Origin: a virus
DNA length: 43,683 nucleotides
Direction: 5' to 3' (one strand)
IMG/VR virus record: IMGVR_UViG_3300042305_000849
Span: 1 to 43,683 of that record
Shown piece after piece: positions 15,909-22,106 of this stretch (position 1 is its first letter; each line of letters begins with the position of its first letter). A program made the position numbers and the translations under genes. The notes below the pieces were generated by a model. It ran no database searches and was not told the origin of the DNA. It was given only the letters and a program-made list of their open reading frames with translations.

Positions 15909-15936
15909 GATATACAATCACTAGGAGGTGAACAAT

Positions 15937-17088
15937 ATGTCGGAACAAAATAACAATCTAGAAAAAAATTACCCTGGATCAGGCGGAGCAGGCAATGAGA
16001 TTAACTCTCAAGGCGGTTTCGTATCTGGTGGTGTTGGTAGTGCAACTGGTTTGGACTCTGCAGCACAGTCTGTAGGATCACAACTCGGTAACACAGCAAC
16101 TGCAGCATTCGGATCAACATCTGGAGCAAATGCAGTAAACCCAACAGGCGTGGCTGGTGGTATTCTAGCACCAGAGCAGGCTCGTCGCTTCATCGACTAT
16201 GTGTGGGATGCAACAGTTCTCGCCAAAGATGGACGTAGAGTTACAATGAGAGCAAACACAATGGAGATCGAAAAGGTCAACGTTGGAGAGCGTGTAATCC
16301 GTGCAGCTGCACAAGGCGCACCAGATTATACAAACATTGGCGCAACATTCTCAAAGGTTGAACTAACTACCAAAAAGATTCGTCTTGACTGGGAAGTATC
16401 AACTGAAGCACTTGAAGACAATATTGAAGGCGGAGCACTTGAAGATCATCTAGTTCGCTTGATGACAAATGCATTTGCTAACGATATTGAAGATCTTGCT
16501 ATCAATGGTCTAGGATCAGGCGGAGATGCCTTCCTTTCCATTATGCCTGGATTCGTAAAGCAAACTCGTGGAACAGTCGGTAACGACGCACACGAATATG
16601 CTGCAACAATTTCAGACAACAACTACACAACATCAGTAATGCAAGGCTTGCTTTTAGCAATGCCACGCAAGTATCGTGCACTTAAGTCAAACCTTAAGTT
16701 TTATGCAGGAACTGATGCATTCGCTGGTATTGTCCGTAACAACGGAACACTAGCTGACGCAGTTGCAGAAGCATTTGCTAACCGTCCAGGAAGCACTGAA
16801 GCAAATCGTCAAGCATTCCTTGATGGTGGTGCACAGACTACTGGCAACTCACGCACAACCCGTGTGCTTGGTGTAGATGTTCTTGAGGTTCCTTATTACC
16901 CTGCAGGATATGTCGACTTGACATTCCCTCAGAACCGTGTATGGGGCTTCCAACGTGATATCACAGTAAATCGTGAATATCGTGCAAAGAAGGACACAAT
17001 CGAATACACAGTATTCGTTCGCTTTGGTATTCAATGGGAAGAGCTAGATGCAGTCGCTTATGTCGACTCAGATAGTGCTGATTCCTAA
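15937..17088 (+). CDS. major capsid protein (HK97 fold)
   Basis: 383 residues from ATG 15937, placed 6 nt after a perfect AGGAGGTG (15923-15930); the in-frame GTG at 15928 lies inside that site. The first 80 residues are Gly/Ser/Asn-rich and flexible; then comes ILAPEQARRFIDYVWDATVL, a block common in actinophage capsid proteins, and the HK97-type P-domain (LTTKKIRLDWEVSTEALED) and A-domain. Codons are notably GC-richer and C-ending (AAC, TTC, ATC, CGC) than in other genes, as expected for the most abundant virion protein. It is followed by a strong terminator. Confidence 0.9.
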   Translation: MSEQNNNLEKNYPGSGGAGNEINSQGGFVSGGVGSATGLDSAAQSVGSQLGNTATAAFGSTSGANAVNPTGVAGGILAPEQARRFIDYVWDATVLAKDGRRVTMRANTMEIEKVNVGERVIRAAAQGAPDYTNIGATFSKVELTTKKIRLDWEVSTEALEDNIEGGALEDHLVRLMTNAFANDIEDLAINGLGSGGDAFLSIMPGFVKQTRGTVGNDAHEYAATISDNNYTTSVMQGLLLAMPRKYRALKSNLKFYAGTDAFAGIVRNNGTLADAVAEAFANRPGSTEANRQAFLDGGAQTTGNSRTTRVLGVDVLEVPYYPAGYVDLTFPQNRVWGFQRDITVNREYRAKKDTIEYTVFVRFGIQWEELDAVAYVDSDSADS

Positions 17089-17110
17089 GATTTAACCAAT
17101 AAATAATAGG

Positions 17111-17146
17111 GCGGGTAGCGTAAAAACTACCCGCTTTATTCTTTTC
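17111..17146 (+). terminator. intrinsic terminator after the capsid gene
   Basis: Perfect 8-bp stem GCGGGTAG (17111-17118) / CTACCCGC (17127-17134), 8-nt loop, then a T-rich tract TTTATTCTTTT. It ends the capsid transcript and is followed at once by the promoter for the connector operon. Confidence 0.88.
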
Positions 17147-17155
17147 TGGTATAAT
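17147..17155 (+). promoter_or_regulatory. extended -10 promoter (TGGTATAAT) with short leader
   Basis: Perfect TGnTATAAT directly after the capsid terminator. Expected transcript start near 17162 leaves about 16 nt before ATG 17178, with GGAGAA as ribosome site. Drives the neck and connector genes. Confidence 0.65.
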
Positions 17156-17177
17156 TACAAATAAGCATTGGAGAATT

Positions 17178-17528
17178 ATGAATCTAACAATAGAAGAGTT
17201 ATCAACAAAAACTGTAATGTCTTTAAAATCTTATGCTAAAAAAAATAATATAGAATTATTTGAAGCAAATACTAAACTTGAAATTTTAGAAATCTTGGCT
17301 AGTTGGATTCCACCAGAGCCAAAAGAAGAAGTAGAAAAAGTAGAAAAAGTAAAAACTTTGGTTAATAAGGTAGCCCTGTATTCAGAAAGAAACCTACATA
17401 TGGACAATCTAGGGGCTTTAAAAGTAGGTTACAACATAGTTTCAAAGGAGGCATCTGAAAAGTGGTTAACACACAGGTTGGTTAGAATTGCACCACCTGA
17501 AGAGTTATCCTCATACTACGGTAAATAA
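17178..17528 (+). CDS. small head-neck module protein with SAP/Rho-N-like N-terminus
   Basis: 116 residues. Residues 1-45 (LSTKTVMSLKSYAKKNNIELF and the following TKLEILEILASWI) fit the two-helix SAP or Rho-N type motif, which often binds nucleic acid; then a Glu/Lys/Val linker with a short repeat (EKVEKVK) and a C-terminal domain ending in APPEELSSYYG. Such proteins are frequent between capsid and connector genes in actinophages. A role in head completion or DNA contact is a guess. Ends 2 nt before the next start. Confidence 0.55.
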   Translation: MNLTIEELSTKTVMSLKSYAKKNNIELFEANTKLEILEILASWIPPEPKEEVEKVEKVKTLVNKVALYSERNLHMDNLGALKVGYNIVSKEASEKWLTHRLVRIAPPEELSSYYGK

Positions 17529-17530
17529 TT

Positions 17531-18523
17531 ATGTCAACAATTCTTCGTATTCCCCCATACCCATTATCCGTTACATATACCGTTCCAGATGCAAACACAG
17601 ACTACATTATTGTTATTGAAGATGTTGCAGAACAGACTGAAACAGAAGAGTCTATTATTTCAACGGGAAACTCAGAAATTGTTTATTCGCTAACTGGAGA
17701 TTTTGTTAAATATGATAAATCCTATGCTTTAAGCATTTACGAAGATGCTGGATCATCTGGAGCAGACCTTGTGCGTGGAGATGTTGTAGTTGAGGATAAT
17801 CTAGAAATTGTTAGACCATACGTAAATCCAGCAACACTTGCTACTTCTGGAACAGCTACAGATATTACTGCTTACACAGAATATGAAAATTTAGCAAGAA
17901 TGATAATTGATTCTATTACTGGTGGATTTTATTATAATAGAACATACTTAGAAGTTGTTGGACAAGGAACTGACTACATACCGCTTTGGAAAAGAACACA
18001 TAAAATTTTAAAAGCATATGAAAATGCAGAGCTGGTTTATGACCTTAGTGACACCGTAAATGGTCCAGCATTAAAAGAATATAACTACCTTATTACTAAA
18101 GATAAAAGTGCAATTACAAAAGATCCAATAGCATTTGTTGATTCCTTAAGTCGTGCAGAAAGAAAATATCCAAGCATACCCGTAGCCCCTTCAGACTCTA
18201 TTAGTTTATTTGATACCGAAGATAGTGGAAATGTTCAAACTATTTTTCCATCAGCAGCATTTTCAGAAGGACTTGATTGTATCTTTTTGCTGGAAACTGG
18301 CTATAAGGTAGTTCCAATAGATATTGTAGATGCAACAAAATTGTTAATTGAAGATATTAAATGCGGTAGATTAGACTATTATAAGCGTTATGTTAAAAAT
18401 TATTCAACAGATCAATTCAAAATTGAGTATGATAAAAGAATGATTGAAGGAACTGGAAATCTTTTGGTAGATAAAATATTAAATAAATATGTAGAAACGA
18501 TTATCCGTCCAGGAGTATTATAG
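17531..18523 (+). CDS. head-tail connector (adaptor) protein, probable
   Basis: 330 residues. The N-terminal 100 residues look beta-rich (YPLSVTYTVPDANTDYIIVIE), the middle holds YENLARMIIDSITGGFYYNR, typical of helix 1 in connector proteins that bind under the portal, and the C-terminus is helical (DIVDATKLLIEDIKCGRLDY). Position directly after capsid and before a closure-like gene supports the adaptor role. Overlaps the next gene by TAGTG. Confidence 0.55.
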   Translation: MSTILRIPPYPLSVTYTVPDANTDYIIVIEDVAEQTETEESIISTGNSEIVYSLTGDFVKYDKSYALSIYEDAGSSGADLVRGDVVVEDNLEIVRPYVNPATLATSGTATDITAYTEYENLARMIIDSITGGFYYNRTYLEVVGQGTDYIPLWKRTHKILKAYENAELVYDLSDTVNGPALKEYNYLITKDKSAITKDPIAFVDSLSRAERKYPSIPVAPSDSISLFDTEDSGNVQTIFPSAAFSEGLDCIFLLETGYKVVPIDIVDATKLLIEDIKCGRLDYYKRYVKNYSTDQFKIEYDKRMIEGTGNLLVDKILNKYVETIIRPGVL

Positions 18524-18972
18524 TGGATTCTTGTCTACAAACAGACTTTATGTATCCAATGAAGGCTGATATATATTATCCAATTATTAATCAAACACAA
18601 TATGGACAAGCAACTAAAACTTGGGTTTTTGATAGAACAATAATTTGTAATGCTACAAGCGTTGGCGGTGCAGGAACTGAAGATATTAAACCAGAAACAT
18701 TTCTTCAATATGAAAATAAACTTATTGCTAGGACTAAGTCTGATCCAAGAATATCCTCTAATAATTCTGAAAATGCCATAACCAATATTTTAGTAACTAA
18801 TATTCGTAATGCTCACGACGAGATGATTTACAAAGAAACAGCAGGACCTAGATCTGGAAAAGGAACAATATATGAAATGGCAACGGTAGAGCCATTTACT
18901 GGACCTTTTGGATCAGTAGAATATTTTAAGATGCTCTGGCGTAGAACAGAGAATCAAACAGTGAGTGACTAA
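18523..18972 (+). CDS. head closure (stopper) protein, probable
   Basis: 149 residues from GTG 18523, which overlaps the previous stop (TAGTG). The sequence begins with MYPMKADIYYPIINQTQYGQ after ten residues and ends with a YFKMLWRRTENQTV segment, consistent with the short beta-barrel head-closure family (SPP1 gp16-like). Assigned mostly by position, size and the early strand pattern. Confidence 0.5.
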   Translation: MDSCLQTDFMYPMKADIYYPIINQTQYGQATKTWVFDRTIICNATSVGGAGTEDIKPETFLQYENKLIARTKSDPRISSNNSENAITNILVTNIRNAHDEMIYKETAGPRSGKGTIYEMATVEPFTGPFGSVEYFKMLWRRTENQTVSD

Positions 18973-19649
18973 TGATAACAAGAACTAATACAAAACAATT
19001 TGAAAAACAGATAAATAATATTGTTAACTATTCTTTTGGGTTTTTAGATGGAGTGCAAAAAGGAAAAACTCTATTTTTAAAAAATCTTGGTCAGGGAGTT
19101 ATTCAGGCAATGGGGGCTTACATAGATGTTTCTGCAAGAGGAAATCCACAAGCATTACATCACGTTTATGAATGGTATCAAACTGGAAGTCCTCAAGCAA
19201 GACTTTTTGATTTAGATTATACAGTTAGCAATTTAGGATTAAGCATTAAGTCCACATTTAGACAATCTAAAAGTCTTCAGGAAGACTCTAATACACCATT
19301 TTATAATAAAGCAAAAATTATGGAAGAAGGAATTCCAGTAACTATAACACCTAAAAAATCATCAGTGTTGGTATTTACTGAAGGTGGAAAAACCGTATTT
19401 ACAAAAAGATCGGTGACTGTTAGAAATCCTGGAGGAGAATATGTTCAAGGATCTTTTGAAAACATTATGGATGAATTTATGCTAAGATATTTTAAACAAT
19501 CATTTCTTAGGGCTAGTGGCATTTATGACTATATTAGTAGACCCACAGTATTTAAGAAAAATGTTAAAGCAGGTTCCAGATTAGGAAGATCTAAGGGAAT
19601 TGATACTGGGTATAAATGGATTATTAATGCAAAGATTGGTGTAGAATAG
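18972..19649 (+). CDS. neck or tail-completion protein (HK97 gp10-like position)
   Basis: 225 residues, starting at a TAATG overlap. N-terminal helix with FEKQINNIVNYSF, then FLKNLGQGVIQAMGAYID, which fits the amphipathic helix in HK97-gp10-like neck proteins. The C-terminal 40 residues are basic (Lys/Arg/Gly-rich). Function in joining head and tail is inferred from position. Confidence 0.5.
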   Translation: MITRTNTKQFEKQINNIVNYSFGFLDGVQKGKTLFLKNLGQGVIQAMGAYIDVSARGNPQALHHVYEWYQTGSPQARLFDLDYTVSNLGLSIKSTFRQSKSLQEDSNTPFYNKAKIMEEGIPVTITPKKSSVLVFTEGGKTVFTKRSVTVRNPGGEYVQGSFENIMDEFMLRYFKQSFLRASGIYDYISRPTVFKKNVKAGSRLGRSKGIDTGYKWIINAKIGVE

Positions 19650-19653
19650 TCCT

Positions 19654-20226
19654 ATGGCTTCTAATGTTAATTTAAATACTGGCTTTCCCCCAACTTTTCT
19701 TAATGCTTTTGTAAATAGTGAGCTTCAAGAGTTTGGATTGGTTCCGGATGGGCCTAACCCATTCCAACCATTTTTCCCTGCACAAAGTCCAATAAATATA
19801 GAAGACATTTATAACGATAGTGTATATATTAGAAATAACCCTAACGCCACTGTAATTATGTTTGATAGATTAATTAGATTTAGACCAAACGCTTTCTATA
19901 GGCACAAGCGTGAGCAACTAGTATATTTTATATATGCCCCAGATCTTAGTAACCTTTTTGATGTAACTCGTGTAATTATTGAGTGCCTCGATAGAGAAGA
20001 CTCTTCAGCCCAAGATATGAATTCCTGGATTGCATCAAATGATATTTTAGATGAATCTGGCAATGTTATTACCCCCAACGTATATTTTCACAATACCAAG
20101 GTTTACCAAGCAGATGAGTCAAGAGATATAGCAGAATTGGCCTCAGCTAGGACACTATTCCTTAATAAGCTAGTTATTGAGTATGACTACCACACTACAG
20201 ATGCGGTCAGCGCTAGATATACATAA
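19654..20226 (+). CDS. tail terminator protein, probable
   Basis: 190 residues. It sits just before the tail tube gene, where the tail terminator normally lies. It shows the alternating strands RFRPNAFYRHKREQLVYFIYA and a long helix FDVTRVIIECLDREDS, which fits the gpU/SPP1 gp17-like fold by eye. Start ATG 19654 lacks a clear ribosome site; a TAGAAT hexamer at 19642-19647 lies 6 nt before it but is a weak promoter candidate. Last gene before the tail tube promoter. Confidence 0.5.
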   Translation: MASNVNLNTGFPPTFLNAFVNSELQEFGLVPDGPNPFQPFFPAQSPINIEDIYNDSVYIRNNPNATVIMFDRLIRFRPNAFYRHKREQLVYFIYAPDLSNLFDVTRVIIECLDREDSSAQDMNSWIASNDILDESGNVITPNVYFHNTKVYQADESRDIAELASARTLFLNKLVIEYDYHTTDAVSARYT

Positions 20227-20231
20227 AATGG

Positions 20232-20240
20232 TGTTATAAT
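20232..20240 (+). promoter_or_regulatory. extended -10 promoter (TGTTATAAT) for the tail tube gene
   Basis: TGTTATAAT, hexamer 20235-20240. Transcript start near 20247 gives a leader of about 53 nt, with AGAGGTG at 20288-20294 as ribosome site. With the capsid gene's, this is one of the better translation signals in the window. Confidence 0.65.
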
Positions 20241-20299
20241 TAGTTTGAGGAAACAAGCGCCAAAACTTAATATCTATTTTTACAGAAAGAGGTGAATAA

Positions 20300-20938
20300 A
20301 TGGCATATAGTCGTGGAACATCATCCAACATTATCGTTGGTGCAGCAGCACTTTTTGTTGCAGATACAACCCTAACTCCAAATACATTGGAGTCTTTTAG
20401 CACTGAAGTATCATTCAGAGAAACACTCTCAGATGATGCAACATATACTAACGTAGGTTACACCATGAACGGTCTAGAAATGCAGTTCCAACCAGACTTC
20501 GGTGAAGTTCAGGTTGACCAAATTCTTGACGTTGCTAAGCTTTATAAGCAAGGTATGCAAGTTAATCTTGCAACTGCCTTTGCTGAAGCTACCCTTGAGA
20601 ACCTTCTCTTGGCTCTAGCATTTAGCGATACTGAAATGACTGGATCCGTCAACACTCACACAGGCAAGTCTTTGAACTTATCTGCAGGAGATATCGGTGA
20701 ATGTCCAGTAGAGCGTGGAATTGTTGCAGTAGGACCTGGAACAGGTGATTGCGTAGATTCTCCATTTGTGGAGCGTGTCTACACAGCATACCGTGCTTTG
20801 TCAATTGAAAACGTAACAGTTTCAGCAAAGCGTGATGAGGCTTCAATGTTTGAAGTATCATTCCGTTTGCTACCAGAGGATACTTCAGGATCATACGGTA
20901 AGATCGTTGACCGCACATTCGGAGACCTTCTATCATAA
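20300..20938 (+). CDS. major tail tube protein
   Basis: 212 residues. A single-gene transcription unit with its own promoter, a strong AGAGGTGA ribosome site and a terminator right after the stop, as expected for the abundant tube subunit. The sequence has the tube-like strand pattern (TSSNIIVGAAALFVADTTL, then FSTEVSFRETLSDD; C-terminal VTVSAKRDEASMFEVSFRLL). Codons are GC-richer than in surrounding genes. Lies just before the tail chaperones and tape measure, the classic position. Confidence 0.82.
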   Translation: MAYSRGTSSNIIVGAAALFVADTTLTPNTLESFSTEVSFRETLSDDATYTNVGYTMNGLEMQFQPDFGEVQVDQILDVAKLYKQGMQVNLATAFAEATLENLLLALAFSDTEMTGSVNTHTGKSLNLSAGDIGECPVERGIVAVGPGTGDCVDSPFVERVYTAYRALSIENVTVSAKRDEASMFEVSFRLLPEDTSGSYGKIVDRTFGDLLS

Positions 20939-20957
20939 TAGTTTAACTATACTTCAC

Positions 20958-20991
20958 AGCCCATGTCTTCGGATGTGGGCTTTGTTGTTTT
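20958..20991 (+). terminator. intrinsic terminator with cUUCGg tetraloop
   Basis: AGCCCATGTC (20958-20967), loop TTCG, GATGTGGGCT (20972-20981): a 10-bp stem containing two G-U pairs and closed by a C-G pair around the very stable UUCG tetraloop, followed by a T-rich tract (TTTGTTGTTTT). It isolates the tail tube transcript from the chaperone genes. Confidence 0.88.
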
Positions 20992-20992
20992 A

Positions 20993-21001
20993 TGGTAGAA
21001 T
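20993..21001 (+). promoter_or_regulatory. extended -10 promoter (TGGTAGAAT), near-leaderless, weak hexamer
   Basis: TG then TAGAAT at 20996-21001, one mismatch to consensus. ATG 21011 begins 9 nt later without a ribosome site. Predicts low-level, near-leaderless expression of the long tail chaperone. Confidence 0.55.
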
Positions 21002-21010
21002 TGAATTTCT

Positions 21011-21706
21011 ATGGCAACTACAATATATAAAAGTGAAATAATTCAATTATTAGATGGAACTAGTGTAGAAATTGTGCCATTAAAAATTAAATATCTTCGT
21101 GAATTTATGAAAGCATTTGAAAATGTAAAAATAACTAAAAATGATGATGAAGCAATTGCAGCATTAGTAGAATGCGTAAGGGTTTGTATGAAACAATACT
21201 ATCCATCAATATCGGGCAGCGTTGAGGATATTGAAGAAAATATTGATATGCCAACAGTCTATTCAGTTTTAGATATTTCCGCTGGCATAAGAATTAATAA
21301 AAAATCTGAAGAGCCAGTAAAAACCCAAGCAGTAGAAAGTGGTTCTACCTGGGAAGATCTTGATCTTGCTAAGTTAGAGTCAGAGGTATTTTTGCTGGGT
21401 ATATGGAAAGACTACCAAGAGTTAGAGTTATCACTATCTATGCCAGAGCTAATGGCAACACTAGAAGTTAGTAGAGAATTAGATTATGCTGAAAAAAAGT
21501 TTATGGCTGCTATTCAGGGTGTTGACCTAGATAAACAGTCGGGGAAAAGCAAGGGACAACAAGAATGGGAAGATATGAAAGCTAGAGTATTTAGTAAAGG
21601 GCAAACTAGTGATTCAAATGATATATTATCTTTACAAGGACCAAAAGCTCAAAAGCTTGGGTTTGGTATAGGTATGGGATTAGATTACGAAAATCTAACA
21701 CAGTAA
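21011..21706 (+). CDS. tail assembly chaperone, long form (G-T fusion in one frame)
   Basis: 231 residues. Residues 1-96 are clearly paralogous to the separate 110-residue protein at 21752 (shared LDGT/MDGT, VPLKIKYLREFMKAFE versus RPLKISLLRPFMKKFE, DMPTVYSVL versus DLPTVYKVI). Residues about 110-231 form an extra domain (WEDLDLAKLESEVF, LSMPELMATLEVSRE) in the position of the T part of lambda gpGT, which contacts the tape measure. In most long-tailed phages this long form comes from a -1 frameshift; here it is an uninterrupted gene. Weak, near-leaderless promoter. Confidence 0.75.
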   Translation: MATTIYKSEIIQLLDGTSVEIVPLKIKYLREFMKAFENVKITKNDDEAIAALVECVRVCMKQYYPSISGSVEDIEENIDMPTVYSVLDISAGIRINKKSEEPVKTQAVESGSTWEDLDLAKLESEVFLLGIWKDYQELELSLSMPELMATLEVSRELDYAEKKFMAAIQGVDLDKQSGKSKGQQEWEDMKARVFSKGQTSDSNDILSLQGPKAQKLGFGIGMGLDYENLTQ

Positions 21707-21714
21707 GCGCTTTA

Positions 21715-21723
21715 TGCTATAAT
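21715..21723 (+). promoter_or_regulatory. extended -10 promoter (TGCTATAAT) for the short chaperone
   Basis: Perfect consensus TGnTATAAT. Transcript start near 21730; leader of about 22 nt with AGGAGG at 21739-21744 before ATG 21752. Confidence 0.7.
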
Positions 21724-21731
21724 TAACATAG

Positions 21732-21741
21732 CCTATATAGG
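21732..21741. repeat. perfect 10-bp palindrome at the transcript start (CCTATATAGG)
   Basis: CCTATATAGG overlaps the first part of the AGGAGG ribosome site and the expected transcript start of the short chaperone; a GCTAT/ATAGC pair (21716-21720, 21728-21732) flanks it. It could be a small operator or simply chance in AT-rich DNA. Confidence 0.3.
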
Positions 21742-21751
21742 AGGATACACA

Positions 21752-22084
21752 ATGGCAACAGCAATACATGAGGGTGAAGAACTTGTTCTCATGGATGGCA
21801 CAAAGATTAAGGTTCGTCCACTTAAAATTTCTTTGCTCCGTCCATTTATGAAAAAGTTCGAGCAAGTAGCGGGGGTAGCAGAAGATAATGAAAAGTCAAT
21901 GACTCTTCTTATTGAATGTGTTCAAATTGCTATGGAACAATACAGCCCAGAACTGTCAAAAGACATAAATAAACTAGAAGAGGTTTTAGACCTTCCAACA
22001 GTTTACAAAGTTATTGAGGCAGCCTCTGGAGTTAAACTATCAGATGCAAATGCTCTTTTAAATACAGTGCTTGCAAACAATTAA
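21752..22084 (+). CDS. tail assembly chaperone, short form (G-like)
   Basis: 110 residues, corresponding to the N-terminal domain of the long chaperone at 21011. It has its own consensus promoter and a strong AGGAGG site, so it should be in excess over the long form, as gpG is over gpGT in lambda. A U UUA AAU heptamer in the correct phase lies at 22057-22063, about 19 nt before its stop, but a -1 shift there adds only about 18 residues before TAA at 22117-22119, too short for a T domain. Lies directly before the tape measure. Confidence 0.75.
   Translation: MATAIHEGEELVLMDGTKIKVRPLKISLLRPFMKKFEQVAGVAEDNEKSMTLLIECVQIAMEQYSPELSKDINKLEEVLDLPTVYKVIEAASGVKLSDANALLNTVLANN
22057..22063 (+). other. 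slippery-type heptamer TTTAAAT (possible relic)
   Basis: Zero-frame codons are CTT TTA AAT, so the heptamer T TTA AAT fits X XXY YYZ. The position near the end of a G-like gene matches the usual site of tail-chaperone frameshifting, but the -1 frame is short. May be a relic or chance. Confidence 0.3.
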
Positions 22085-22106
22085 GTAATACAAGAGGTGT
22101 AAATGA

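Noticed and set aside
15909-15920. TATACAAT before the capsid gene as a promoter
   Set aside because: Lacks the TG element seen in all other promoters here; the capsid gene could be read from the protease promoter.
17447-17456. AAAGGAGG inside the small neck-module gene
   Set aside because: No start codon in a useful position and frame follows.
19642-19647. TAGAAT 6 nt before the tail-terminator ATG as a leaderless promoter
   Set aside because: The TG lies directly against the hexamer without the spacer base and the hexamer is imperfect; kept only as a remark.
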